Shown piece after piece: positions 10,432 through 22,186 of a DNA stretch of 64,000 bases. Origin of the DNA: Sorghum bicolor (Eukaryota; Streptophyta; Magnoliopsida; Poales; Poaceae). Where the stretch lies: NCBI RefSeq assembly GCF_000003195.3, contig NC_012879.2, positions 40,350,020 through 40,414,019 on the forward strand, given 5' to 3'. The translations under genes were made by a program, and so were the position numbers. Every line of letters starts with the position of its first letter. Within the stretch, counting starts at the first letter, position 1. The notes below the pieces were generated by a model. The model was not told where the DNA came from. It saw only the letters and a program-made list of their open reading frames with translations, and made no database searches.

Positions 10432-12078
10432 TGTTGACGGTCCTTAAGTATCAAATTTAATTATCAAATAAACAAAGAAAAGGATCCAAATGAAATCAAC
10501 ATCTAGACTTAGGGTTTTATCTGACAGAATTCCACGAGTTTTGGTGTTTGTCTATTTCTGTAGGGGGTTATCAGGAAATACGGGAGAAAGGCCCACACGT
10601 CGGGATTACATAGAGATATTAACGTGCCGCGCAATTATCTTACATCTAGAGGACTCTAGAAGCCACGGGAAGGAAGCGGAGGCCGAACGGGGCCAGGGAC
10701 TGGGCGCCCGCCCAATTGCCCTGGGCGCCCCCCCTGTTGGAGTCCAAACAGGACTCTCTTTCGGGAAAGATCTCCACCGACCTAAAGGATCAAGGATAAC
10801 CGTTCAATCAATGTCGGTTTGATCCAACGGCCCATATTCACTTGAAGGTACTATAAAACCAGACCCCCTGGCCCCTAGAGGAGAGAGCCTCTCAACCCTA
10901 ATTCATTATTCCTCAAGGGAGAAGAACCCTCTGATCAAGATTAGAGCCACCACATCAATTAGACATCTAGATTAGCATAGCTACATAGGATTAGAACTAG
11001 AAGGAGTCAATCTTCGATTGGTTTCCGGATCTGTCAAGAGGATTCTTGGTAATTCTCTAATTGTTCTTCTAATTATCTTTGTTCTTTAATATTATGAATA
11101 TGACTTTGTTCTACTTCAATATATTGCTTATGACTTTGCTCTACTTGCTTATATTCAAGATTATATTGTTCTCAGTTTATCATAGTTATGTAGTTGGCTT
11201 AGTTAGATTGGATCTATATACATACTTAGTATCGTATAGCGTTTATCCATCGGATCCATGGGTAAATGATAGATATTGTGTAGGCGTGGTGCTTATACCG
11301 TATTTATCTGCGATTGTACCCAATATGCCAGATCGTGGGGTAGTTCGTGATAGTGACAGCTTCATTGATTCTTATATAGTCCCCCTCTCGTGTATTGGGC
11401 TGGCAGAGCAATATTATTACAGGGGAGTGATTGCTATGTTTCTCATTTACCTTGCTAATATCACTATGCATGGGCGTAGTCTTGTCTCACAATGATTGTT
11501 AAGTATGCTTGCACTAATTATGATAATGCTAGACTCTATAGTTGAGAATAACTTAGGAAATATTCTTGTAGTTCGTTCTAATACCATGCTAATGACTTTC
11601 TAGAGTATCTAATTGAGGTGCTTATCATATTTATATGTGGCTAAGTTATGATCAGATTAATTATCTTTGTCACTATTCCTTATTTCATATATCCTTTATG
11701 TGACACTTACCCCTGTATGAAAGAGTTAGATAAATGTTCTCAATTATACATGCAATGATAGATACTCAATCTCATATTCTATTCTGTAATCAATATTGAT
11801 GATTGCTAATCCCTTCCCAGTGGTAAAAATATAAATAACGATACCTGGAATACTTCCGGGTTAAAATGCTACATCGGTATTAATCTGTGCGCTCGCAGAT
11901 CCCATTCATTATTTATTTAGAAGGGCAATTGCATATTTTAATACCGCGTCTCTCATGTCATGCTGGGGATGACAACTTGGCTTAAGTGGTGTGAGGGATA
12001 GGTTTGGCATTTTTGGCACCGTTATCAGATTTAGAAAACTAAGTCTACTTTTGGTAATGATGTTAAGAATACCCAACA
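10432..12078 (+). repeat. 3' LTR of element 1, type A (1647 bp)
   Basis: It starts TGTTGACGG and ends ACCCAACA near 12078. A TATA-type ACTATAAAACC lies near 10850-10860. It is followed, without any primer site, by sequence from the middle of another type A LTR. Confidence 0.9.
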
Positions 12079-13980
12079 AGCCTCTCAATCCTAATTCATT
12101 ATTCCTCAAGGGAGAAGAAGCCTCTGATCAAGATTAGAGCCACCACATCAATTAGACATCTAGATTAGCATAGCTACATAGGATTAGAACTAGAAGGAGT
12201 CAATCTTCGATTGGTTTCCGGATCTGTTAGGAGGATTCTTGGTAATTCTCTAATTGTTCTTCTAATTGTTCTTCTAATCATCTTTGTTCTTCAATATTAT
12301 GAATATGACTTTGTTCTACTTCAATATATTGCTTATGACTTTGCTCTACTTGTTTATATTCAAGATTATATTGTTCTTAGTTTATCATGGTTATATACTT
12401 GGCTTAGTTAGATTGGATCTATATACATGCTTAGGATCGTATAGCGTTTATCCATCGGATCCATGGATAAATGATAGGTATTGTGTAGGCGTGGTGCTTA
12501 TACCGTATTTATCTGCGATTGTACCCAATATGCCAGATCGTGGGGTAGTTTGTGATAGTGATAGCTTCATTGATTCTTATATAGTCCCCCTGTTGATGCA
12601 AAACTGATCTGCAAACACAAAGGGCTAATACCCGATACAAACGTTAAGGCGTGCCAGCCGATTTAACCTTACTATCGGCAAAGGTGGTAACTCGAATACT
12701 TTAGTCCTGACAACAGCGACGTGCCCGGATGTCACGGCTAAGAGGTATTCACGCGGAACTTGAGAACACGCCGAGCTTAAGTCGACGAATTCCTAAGAAC
12801 TCGTAGTAAAAAGGAAAAAGTATGACGAAGTCGTCGAAAAAGTAGATGCTGGAATATGAGTAAAAACGTGTATTTGATTGATTGATAGATGTCCTGATTA
12901 CAAGGTCTTAGGGCTTATATTTATACCCCGCTCAAAGAGCTACGACCAGACACGATTAGAATTCGAATTCCAAATTACACGGAACCCGTATACAAAACGA
13001 TGCGAATAACTAAGGAAATAATAAAACCATCCTTCGTGACAAACCGAAACTCCTCCACATGACAACTGGCAGCTTCCGGACTCCTCCTTCGCGTCATCGG
13101 CAATCCCCTTGCCATAGTCATCGGCAGACCCTTTTACTTGGTCATCGGCACCATATTACTGCCTGAGGACTTAGTCACACTCAACCTTTCCCTCATCGGC
13201 AACCATCCTTACCAGCAACCCGCATCGTACTGCCACCCTATCCTGCCATCCTGGACACGTGCCCAAAAATGGTGTCAACACCCCCTCTCATGTATTGGGC
13301 TGGCAGAGCAATATTATTACAGGGGAGTGATTGCTATGTTTCTCATTTACCTTGCTAATATCACTATGCATGGGCATAGTCTTGTCTCGCAATGATTGCT
13401 AAGTATGCTTGCACTAACTATGATAATGCTAGACTATATAGTTGAGAATAACTTAGGAAATATTCTTTTAGTTCGTTCTAATTCCATGCTAATGACTTTC
13501 TAGAGTATCTAATTGAGGTGATTATCATATTTATTATGTGGCTAAGTTATGCTGATCAGATTAATTATCTTTGTCACTATTCATTAATCCATATGTCTTT
13601 TATGTGACACTTATCCCTATATGAAAGAGTTAGATAAATGTTCTCAATTATACATGCAATGATAGATACTCAATCTCATATTCCATTCTGTAATGAATAT
13701 TGATGATTGTTAATCCCTTCCCAGTGGTAAAAATATAAATAACGATACATGGAATACTTCCTGGTTAAAATGCTACATCGGTATTAATCTGTGCGCTTGC
13801 AGATCCCATTCATTATTTATTTAGAAGAGCAATTGCATATTTCAATACCACGTCTCTCATATCATGCTGGAGATGACAACTTGGCTTAAGTGGTGTGAGG
13901 GATAGGTTTGGCATTTTTGGCACCGTTACTAGAATTAGAAAACTGTCTACTTTTGGTAATTATGTTAAGAATACCCAACA
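12079..13980 (+). repeat. Type A LTR lacking its U3, interrupted by a solo LTR
   Basis: From 12079 the sequence matches type A from about position 4272 of the first LTR onward and ends ACCCAACA at 13980. The U3 with its TATA box is missing. The copy is split by the solo LTR at 12591-13280; the pieces 12079-12590 and 13281-13980 rejoin perfectly after removing the insertion and one copy of CCCCC. Confidence 0.88.
12591..13280 (+). repeat. Solo LTR of another Gypsy-like family (690 bp), target duplication CCCCC
   Basis: The unit begins TGTTGATGC and ends GTGTCAACA, with CCCCC at 12586-12590 and 13281-13285. A TATA-like CTTATATTTATAC lies near 12914-12926, so transcription would run on the plus strand. 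Several ATCGGCA repeats occur near both ends. It has no primer site, polypurine tract or internal domain, so it is a solo LTR left after LTR-LTR recombination. I cannot name the family. Confidence 0.85.
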
Positions 13981-13988
13981 AGCATTTT

Positions 13989-14006
13989 TGGCGCCGTTGC
14001 CGGGGA
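13989..14006 (+). promoter_or_regulatory. Primer-binding site, tRNA-Asp (second unit)
   Basis: The 18-base TGGCGCCGTTGCCGGGGA follows LTR end 13980 by eight bases, identical in sequence and spacing to the site at 5487. Confidence 0.9.
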
Positions 14007-14138
14007 AGGTCGATTACTAATCAGGAATGAATAAAGGATTTCGAGTCATCATTCGCATCACTAATATGATTGAGCTTATCTATTCTCTCATACAGTTTTA
14101 CCCCGATATTTTCTATTTTATCTTATGCAGGGGAATGT

Positions 14139-14776
14139 TTGAATAGAAGACATCTTCCAGGAAATTTTGTTGACAATCCCGAAGCGTTATTCAGAAAAAC
14201 AAGAGCCAAGCTCAAGAAGAAATCATCAACACCTCAGCAAGAAGCTTCATCCAATCAAGAAGATCACCAGAACTTGTCTTTAGAGTTTGAAGCCAAGGCG
14301 AACAAATCAATCCGCAAGTTCTCAGCTCCCACTACGGACAACATCCGCACTGGACCTGCTGCAGAGATCGATGGGAACTTTGAGCTCAAGCCTGGACTTA
14401 TCAACATGGTGCAATCCAACCAGTTCTGTGGGAAGGCACATGAAGATGCTAGTGCTCATCTCCAACACTTCCTGGAGATTTGCAACACATTTACCATATC
14501 AGGAGTCCCCAGAGATGCTATACTACTTCGTCTCTTCCCGTTCTCACTGTTAGGAAGAGCGAAGCAATGGTTCTACGCTACAAAGGAGAAGATTACTACG
14601 TGGGAACTCTGCTCCACGAACTTTCTGGCTAAGTTCTTGCCCATGGGCAAGACCAATGCTCTCCATGGGAAGATTACAAGTTTTCAGCAACAAAATGATG
14701 AATCTGTTCCAGAAGCATGGGAGCGCATCCAAGACTACATCCTAGAATGTCCCCATCATAGAATGGAGAGTTGGCT
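14139..14776 (+). pseudogene. Gag N-terminal part, second Athila-like unit (truncated)
   Basis: The frame is open from upstream through to the break and gives the best-preserved capsid region in the window (KAHEDASAHLQHFLEIC, RLFPFSLLGRAKQWFYATKEK, FQQQNDESVPEAWERI). The start codon used in element 1 is TTG here (14139). At about 14776, inside the segment reading RMESWLL, the sequence switches abruptly to LTR sequence. The zinc knuckle, protease region and polypurine tract are deleted. Confidence 0.85.
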
Positions 14777-14945
14777 ATTATTTATTTAGAAGAGCAATTG
14801 CATATTTCAATACCGCGTCTCTCATATCATGCTGGGGATGACAACTTGACTTAAGTGGTGTGAGGGATAGGTTTGGCATTTTTGGCACCGTTACTAGAAT
14901 TAGAAAATTGTCTACTTTTGGTAATGATGTTAAGAATACCCAACA
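14777..14945 (+). repeat. Terminal 169 bases of a type A LTR
   Basis: It matches the end of LTR type A (from TTATTTATTTAGAAGAGC to ACCCAACA). It is fused to gag and followed by the target duplication ATGGG (14946-14950). It marks the right border of the composite array. Confidence 0.88.
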
Positions 14946-14950
14946 ATGGG

Positions 14951-15974
14951 AACCTTAATGATTGATCCGCCATCTGCAACTGAATATATGTTGGGTATGA
15001 GGTAAATCAAATAATTTATCATGTACATGTTTTGACATTACATTGCATCCTGATCCAGTGTTGCAGACGGTGTGGGGGAAGGTGGTGTTTTTGATTGTGC
15101 ATTCAATGATTGGAATTCCTGGATCACCCCTCTTGATTGGAAATGGCTTGGGTAGCATATGATCATTCTCTGTGTTGAGAGCGGTGATCAATTGAGTTGT
15201 CTTTGTAGGTGCATGCTTGGTCCTCCTCCATCTCCTGTTGTTCCTATTGTTCTTATTCTTTGGCATTGATTGCTGTTCTTGCTTTCCTTGATGGTAGAAT
15301 TGCTTTGGGGCTGCAGGAGCTTTCAGGACGTGGTTTTTGAATGTGAATCTCTCCTTCTTGTCTTTGATGGATAAGACAATCTTGGCATACTCCGCATAGA
15401 TGATGGCTTTTGATGTGCATAAGAATGGTCTGCCGAAAATAATTGGTGCCTTCTCATCTACTCCTGTCTCCATGACCACGAAGTCAACTGGGACATATGA
15501 TTCCCCCACTCTAACGACTACTTCTTCTAGTACTCCCTTAGGGTAGCAAATGGACTGATCTGCAAGCTGCAAACGCATATTTGTGTACAACAAGGGATCA
15601 TTTAATATTGTCTCATAAATTACATTGGGCATGATTTTGACACTTGCACCGAAATCACAGATAGCTTCTGGAAAGCTATGGCATCTTATGGAGATAGGAA
15701 TGACAGGTCTTCTAGGGTCTCCCATCTTCTCTGGTAGAGAGTGGTCAATCCACTGTACAGCTGTAGGCTCAATATGATGTTGGGTTGCAGTGTGAATATC
15801 AATAAGGTTAGCAGTTTCTAAATCTTCTGGTTGGCCTTGAATATTGCCTTTTTCTAATGGAGGAACAACAGCAGCTAATTGAGCTAATTGTGATTCTAGC
15901 ATTTTATTGAAACTATGCTGATTCTTTATAGCAGAAGCAAAAGTATCCATCCTAGTATATATGTTTTCCAAAGT
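14951..15974 (-). pseudogene. Tandem retropepsin-like protein of element C, interrupted
   Basis: Reading leftward: a coiled-coil-like segment (ENIYTRMDTFASAIKNQ), domain 1 with DFGASVKI and PIIFGRPFLCTSKA, a basic linker (KNKNNRNNRRWRR), then domain 2 with CNTGSGCNVM, where the catalytic Asp is Asn. The frame meets the nested insertion at 14950 and resumes at 3808. Domain order and spacing match element 1, although the sequences are clearly diverged. This shows that the tandem arrangement is old in the family. Confidence 0.8.
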
Positions 15975-17215
15975 TTAATCATTTGATGTTAGTTTCCTAG
16001 ACAATTGACTAGCAACTAATTCTCTCAAAGGTGGAAAGTTATTATTAAAATTATTACATTGGTTGTTACCTTGGTAATTACCTTGTCGAGATTGTTGATT
16101 CCATCCTTGATTTTGTTGTGGACGATAGTAGGTGTTATTGTTGATGAAGTTCACATCCTCTTGCAACGTAGGGCAATTGACAACTAAGTGCCCGTAGTAT
16201 CCACATTCTTCACATGTCATATGGGAATCATTGATGTGCATGACTTCCTTCTTCTCTATGTCGAGCTTCTTCATGATGAGGTCTAGCTTGGCAGTGACCA
16301 TGTCAGCTTCTTGAGATGATGGATTCCTCCTCCTTTCTTCTAAGATTGGGTACACTCTTCATTGCATGTTGAATTTGAGGTAATCTTCTTAACAAGTGCA
16401 TTAGTGTCTGAGAGCTTAAGTGATAGGAAAGCTTCCCTAGCTGCAGCATCAATAGACTCACGGGTACTAGAGATGAGCCCGTGATAGAAAGTCTACATTA
16501 ACAACCACTCCTCTATCCCATGACGAGGACAGTCTTCAATGTAATTCTAGAATCTTTCCCATGCTTCAGTGAATGATTCATCATGTTGTTGTTGGAAATT
16601 TGAAATCTTCCCACGCAGAGCATTGGTCTTGGCTGTAGGAAAGAATTTTGCCAGGAAAGCAGTCGAGCAAAGGTCCCATATATTATGTTTGTCTTTGTTG
16701 GTGTAGAACCACTTCTTGGCTTTCCCCAATAATGAGAACAGGAAAAGACGGAGTAAGATAGCATCCTTTGGTACTCTGATTGTGAAGGTGCTGCAGATCT
16801 CTAGAAAGTGTTGTAAGTGTGCACTTGCATCTTCATGAGCTTTTCCATAGAATTGGCCAGTTTGAACCATGGTGATCAGAGCAAGCTTGAGCTCAAATCC
16901 ATTCTCTCTAGTGTTGACTGCTGGTCCAGTCTGAATGTTTGCCATTGTTGGGATAGAGAACTATTGCAATGTCTTCTCAGCCATGTCTACAAACACAGGA
17001 GCTAGGTTTCCTCCTAACTCTTCTGCTTGTTCTTCTATTTGTCCTTCAAATTCCTCTTCCAATGTTGGAGCTGGCTCCTCTGAAGAGCTAGCTTGAGCAG
17101 CAGAGGGTGTTCTTGATGGAGATTCGAATTTGTCCCTTGCTTCTATAAACTTCTTCTTCCTAAGGAGTTTCTCTGGATCTTCAGTAAAGTTTTTTAGAAG
17201 AGCAATACCATTCAT
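15975..17215 (-). pseudogene. Gag of Athila-like element C
   Basis: The ATG is at 17215 in a favourable context after the leader. The capsid region shows KAHEDASAHLQHFLEIC and RLFLFSLLGKAKKWFYTN. The zinc knuckle CEECGYYGHLVVNC is near 16190-16230, followed by an Asn/Gln-rich stretch. Frames change near 16950, 16530 and 16370, and a stop lies just before 15971. The protein is related to, but distinct from, gag of elements 1 and 2. Confidence 0.82.
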
Positions 17216-17344
17216 TCATCACCCTGCATAAGATAAGAAAATGATAACGACGAAGGGTGTACCTGATTGAGTAGAAATTGATTGGTAATATAACTTTATC
17301 CATGAGTATATATGTTATCAATATATCCTAAGTTTATTTTGCCT

Positions 17345-17362
17345 TTCCCGACAACGGCGCCA
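17345..17362 (-). promoter_or_regulatory. Primer-binding site of element C, tRNA-Asp (two mismatches)
   Basis: On the minus strand the site reads TGGCGCCGTTGTCGGGAA. It lies eight bases inside the LTR end at 17371. Confidence 0.85.
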
Positions 17363-17370
17363 AAAATGCT

Positions 17371-19014
17371 TGTTGACATTTACTACCTTCATCACTAAAA
17401 ATAGAGATTAACTCTACCCCTAGCAACAACACCAGAAATGCATGGTATATCATTAACTTGTCAATTTGCAACAAACCACTCTAACATTCCTAGCACAAAG
17501 TAGGTTGTCATCCCTAATTATATTGCTAGGAATTTAATATAGATTCACATAATCAACTGTAACTAGGCAGAGAATAAAAGATATGAATATAGTTATAAAC
17601 TAATGGGTTCTGCAAAGGGACAGATAATTATACTATTGCAGCATTTTACCTAGGGAAGTATCCAGGTTGTCGATTTATATTTATACCAATGGGAAGGCAA
17701 AGTGTTAAACTATATTCTATTATATTGATAAGAAAATTTATAGGATGAATAAAAGATATTACCCGAGTCGTACAGTCTACTCATAACAGGCAGAGGTCAC
17801 AAGATAAATATAGATAAATAATAATGATAGCATAATCATCAAGTATCATAATTAAAGATAATCATGAGAGCATCTAGTCATAATAATAATTAGCCAATGG
17901 ATAAACTAGAGAGTTAAATCTAAGGTAATTCTATAACTACGCCAATGAATAACACTAATTTGTGCAATTACATCTAGAAATCATCGTTAAGTCAACCCTA
18001 TATCATAATTACATGTAAAGAGGTATCAACTAATGAGGGTTTTAAGACACAAGGGTCACCTCTTTCACGACCGCACCCATGCTTGCCCTACGTACGAGGG
18101 GTGGACTACAGAGGAACCAACGCAGCTGTCACCTACTCGGACTACCACATGATCCTGCACATCAACGTGCACTCACAGACAAACAAGATATCTAGACACC
18201 ACTTCTACATATTGTCTATCATCTACCCAACGATCGATTAAGTAAACGCTATACGAGCAATTACATGAATTCAATAAGATCAAACCAACTATCCTAGACA
18301 TATAATCAGAGTAGACAATAACTAATACAATTAAGAACATATAAATCTATTAAGAGTAAAGTCTCCCTAATATACAATTAAATACTATAAAGTAAGAACT
18401 AGATCTATTACCAAACTCTTGCGCACCAGACCGACGCTAGAGGCTCCAGATCCCGATGAAGAACTAGATCTCCTCTACTTCTAATCTAACTAACTAGAAC
18501 TATGAACTAGAAGGCTCTTGATGATCTTGAAGGCGCTTGATGCTTGATGGCTTGAGGCCTTGAAGAAGATGTTGATTCAGGATTGTCTCCAGGGGGGTCT
18601 ACCCAAGTATTTATAGTTCGGTGGGATGCGCGTGCGCCGTAGGATCAAACTGACTTAACCAAGGGCCGAGATGACTCCTCAAAGGCGGTAGAGGAAGCTT
18701 CTAGAAGAGGGGGCCACGGGCCGACGCTAGGGTGGGGCCGGCCGTACCCACCTGGCAGCCGCCAAGCCCCTCGTTGCTCCGGGTGGCTTCTCGATCCTTC
18801 CTGAGTCTTCTTGCGACGTTTCCCATGGCGAATACGTTTTCGTGTTTATTTTGCACTAGATTCCCTCTTTTCAGCTTTCCTGAAATTCACCCTAGAAAAT
18901 TCAAAATATACAAAACTCATGGAAATTGTGAGATAAAACCCTAGACTAGTGTGTTTTCACGTTTTCCTTCAGGTCTAAAGTTGTAATGAAAGTTGACGTT
19001 ATCGATCGTCAATA
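17371..19014 (-). repeat. 5' LTR of Athila-like element C (1644 bp)
   Basis: On the minus strand it begins TATTGACGATCG (probably a mutated TGTTGACG) and ends TGTCAACA. A TATA-type CTATAAATAC lies near 18609-18618. Most of it does not align by eye with types A or B. However, 17610-17695 contains the same U5 module, and a CCCCCCTGG stretch again follows the TATA box. Confidence 0.8.
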
Positions 19015-20221
19015 GTGGCCCGATCTTCACGACAGTAGATCAAGAGAACAAGGATAACTTGCTGCGAATAGCTGGTAACTAGCTTTATACCTAACAAAGG
19101 TTGGATGAGACTAAGCGACGGGGAGAGAGGCACCGAAACCGCGAAGACTTCGACTCAATCTCCGAACGACCGCGGAACCACAATCCAGAAATAATCTACA
19201 TAATACGGCGCAGCCGAATGGAAGCCATAGAGCACGAAGCAGGGGAACCCAGAGGATTCACTTCACAAGTCTAGGAAGAACAAGAAAGAACAAAGGTTGA
19301 GTAAGGCACTCAGCAGCGCGGCCGCAATATCATGTTGTTTATCAAAATGGTCAAAAGGTCCCTAATAGCTTAGAGGTAGGGAATATTTATATAAGGAACA
19401 ACCCTCTTAGATAGGTATGAAAATGACATAGAGTTTCTAAGGGAAGGCAACGTGAAAGCTCCCCTCGGAATGGATTCCCGAACTAGCTTCGCGTGACTGT
19501 TGGCCTCCACCATAAATTCATATTGGGAAGTCCAAATGATGAACCGTTTCTTGAGTGTGAAACTAGACTCAAAGGGATTTCTAGAAATGTATGCCATCTA
19601 GCACGAAACATTGTAGATTGGTACAATTTTACTCGGCAAGTTGTACCAATGTTCTATCACGACAAACTGTTGACCTTCTGAGCAGTCTATACTAATTCTG
19701 GTCTGCAGGCAATATGGGGTATCCAAACTGGTCACCACTAAATTCATTGGAAAGTAGACTCGACAAGCTTTCCAACAAGTCCTCATGGGCCTTCATAGCT
19801 TTTGTGAGTAAAACGTTACAAAGATTTCTTTGCACTGGTACGTTCTTGACTTCTACTGGTCCGTTTTTGACACTTCTGGTCCGTTTTGCTAGTGTCTTCT
19901 GGGACTTGCACTGGTCCATTCTTTAGGGTCTGATTCATCCTTCTCTTCTTCTACATACCTGAGTATAATCAAGGTACAACACTTAGGTAGTATATAATTC
20001 TTAGTAATGTTAAAATGAATCTCACAAAGTAGCGCGTGGACCTCTTGTTGTAGCTTTTTTGCACGACTACGTATAATCGTTCCATCAAAGACTTGGGATG
20101 GTGTTCGTGTAGGTAAAACTTGAGTGGTTGTAGTTTGACTTGGAGCTTGTGACTTATTGTTTGCGGGCGTGACACTTGGGAGATGTTCAGGTTTCTGAGG
20201 GTCCGACGTGATGCCGTGCAC
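19015..20221 (-). mobile_element. 3' remnant of a different Gypsy element (end of pol, then LTR)
   Basis: The minus strand shows the tail of a polyprotein (20221-19889) followed by LTR-like sequence with a TATA-type TTATATAAATATTCC near 19386-19400. The LTR is interrupted at 19014 by element C. The upstream body of the element is missing at 20221, where CACTA-type sequence begins. The exact LTR start could not be fixed. Confidence 0.5.
19889..20221 (-). pseudogene. C-terminal tail of a Ty3/Gypsy polyprotein
   Basis: The frame contains GTIIRSRAKKLQQEVHALLC followed by NYILPKCCTLIILRY. From recall, this resembles the conserved tail of many plant Gypsy polyproteins downstream of integrase. No catalytic domain remains, so the assignment rests on this tail and on the LTR-like sequence downstream. 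Confidence 0.45.
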
Positions 20222-20627
20222 GAAACTTTCTCAAAATTTATCCACAAGCTACACATGAGATGTGATGACACCTCATAAAGTTTTGCGATTTTCTGAACAA
20301 GTTTGGATTTTCTATAATTTAAAACATATTCCGCACCGTCTCAAAAGTCAGGGTTTGCGAATGAAACGTGCGAGAGCTAGGGTGTTTTTGTGCACACGGC
20401 CTTGAATTAGCGTAAGTACCATGAATATCGACATTTCGTGCATAGAAACGCGTGATTTCGTGCACTTGAAGTTCTGACCTATATTTTTCAACAAACTCAC
20501 TTAAACGAAAAAAGCAAGAAATATAGCAAAATATCTACAAACTAATCCATACTCTGACGTGTTGTCACAGTAGGTGTAAGAAGGTCAGAGAAAAAGTTTG
20601 GTCGATAAAAACAAAAAAAAGGAATTT
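20222..20627 (+). other. CACTA 1 left flank or subterminal sequence, no gene
   Basis: AT-rich sequence with no credible ORF lies between the Gypsy tail and the first subterminal repeat. It is probably part of the CACTA 5' region, but I see no terminal repeat in it. Confidence 0.4.
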
Positions 20628-20762
20628 TGCCGAGAGCCCTTGCCCTAGCTCTCGGCAAATACACCTCTTTGCCGAGAGCTGAGCCCTTGCTCTCGTCAAA
20701 GACACAAGTCAAAAAAAAATCATTTGCCGAGAGCCGTGTCGATCTAGCTCTCGGCAAAGGGC
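20628..20762 (+). repeat. CACTA 1 left subterminal inverted repeats
   Basis: Three TTTGCCGAGAGC units pair with inverted GCTCTCGGCAAA (or GCTCTCGTCAAA) units to form short hairpins. Such arrays are the usual binding sites of the TNPA-type protein in CACTA elements. The same motif recurs at the right end. Confidence 0.85.
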
Positions 20763-22186
20763 GGTCCATTTGACGCGCCCAGACACGCCTGTCGCAAAAC
20801 ACAAACGCACACACACACTCACACGCCGCGCCACCACCCGCCGCGCCGCCACCCGCCGCCCCCTTCCGGCCGCCACCCGCCGCCCTCTGCCTCCGTGCCG
20901 GCGGCCTCCACCCGCCTCCCGTCCCGCCACCCACCGCCCCAACCCCGCCCCCACCTCGCCCCCTCCTCGACGCCACCCTGCCCGCAACCCGTGTCCGGGC
21001 CGGCGGCGTCCACCCCGCCGCTCCCCGCTGCCACCCACCGCCACAAACCCTACCACCCAGCTCGCCCCCTACAGCCCACCCCCGTCGACCTCCCACCCGC
21101 CCCCACCAACCCCCCACCCGCAGTGCCCGCCGCCAGCCCCCCACCCGAGAGGGAGGAGACAGAAGAGGAAGAGGAAGGGAGGAGCAGGCAGAGGAAGGAG
21201 GGAGGAGGAGGAAGAGAGTGGAGGGGACTCCACCGCCAGAGCTCTTCGTCATCGGCGGCCATCCGTGTCGTCGCCGGAGCACCGCGTCGGCCAACTACAC
21301 CGCCACCAAGGTAATGGTTAGTAGTGTTAGTACTAGTGTGTGTAGTGTTAATAGTAGTAGTTAGTACTAGTTAGTGTTAGTAGTAGTAGTTAGAGTAGTT
21401 AGAGTAGTTACTAGTTAGTAGTTATAATAGTTTTTAGTTTTATTAGTTAATAGTAGTTAGTAGTTAGTAGTGACTTGATATACATGTGGTGTTAGTGTGT
21501 TGATGATGGTGGATGGTGTCGGCCTTCGTGCCTTTTTCGGTTGATATGATTTGTGGTTACCGGCCATCGCGTCGTTGCTTTTGCAGGATTTGCGTTCCTC
21601 TCCACGCAGGGGAGGTGCTGCCAAAAATTTGACCTTAAACGTGGTGTTTCATTTTGCAGAGAGGTGTGTGCATAGGAGCGGAGCCGGAGTGTCTCTGCTA
21701 CACCTTCGCACTAGGTATACCCTCTCGTCCCGCATCTTCTACTTTTCGTGCATTCTTTTTTAGGGTTTAGGGTTTCTTGTCGTAGATCACGTGACCCAGT
21801 TAGGCGTCTCCTGTCCGAAATAGGTACGGTTGGAGGTATGCAGATTACTACATATCTCTCTGACCGTATCAGTTTCGGATTGTCCACGTTCTTTGCACAG
21901 CCCGCGTATGCGTCGTAGGGTTAGTTTCCATGGTTTGCTCATATCCGAGATAGAGTTTTGGCATCACCTCCACGTTGTTCATTGGATACACACTCTCCAT
22001 GCCAGGACGTGTATCTGGAGAACAGCGGGGAGGTGCTGTCGAAATTCTGTCTCAGATCAGAGCAGACTATGGAAACTAACCCTACTACGCATAAGCGGGT
22101 GGGATTAGGACCTATCCTATCCTATTAGATGTTAGGTACACCTTTTATCTGCAAGTCACATTACTCGTCGCTATATATGTTAGAGG
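20763..22186 (+). other. CACTA 1 leader: GC-rich tract, then TAGTAGT-rich intron-like sequence
   Basis: Bases 20810-21310 are extremely GC-rich and open in several frames on both strands (Pro/Arg-rich or Gly/Arg-rich), which is a base-composition effect. A donor-like AAG/GTAATG lies at about 21312. It is followed by a degenerate TTAGTAGTAG repeat (21315-21475) and an acceptor-like TTTTGCAG near 21585. The region most likely contains noncoding leader exons of the transposase gene. Confidence 0.45.

Larger units (their letters stand above)
3814..14945 (+). mobile_element. Composite Athila-like array: LTR-gag-pro-LTR-partial LTR-gag-LTR end, with target duplication ATGGG
   Basis: The order is: LTR 3814-5478, internal 5479-10431, LTR 10432-12078, LTR missing its first part 12079-13980 (with a solo LTR inside), truncated internal 13981-14776, and LTR tail 14777-14945. 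The outer borders begin TGTTGATGG and end ACCCAACA. They are flanked by identical pentamers ATGGG (3809-3813; 14946-14950), so the whole array behaves as one insertion later rearranged by recombination. The join at 12078/12079 shows AGC microhomology. It interrupts the protease gene of element C. Confidence 0.85.

Noticed and set aside
14955..15971. Reading the minus-strand protease frame as a complete gene
   Set aside because: It ends at the border of the nested array (ATGGG, 14946-14950), and the remaining half is at 3808-3207.
20770..21321. Long overlapping open frames on both strands (Pro/Arg-rich plus, Gly/Arg-rich minus)
   Set aside because: The segment is extremely GC-rich, so stop codons are rare in every frame. 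No motif or codon structure supports a protein; it is better read as CACTA leader.
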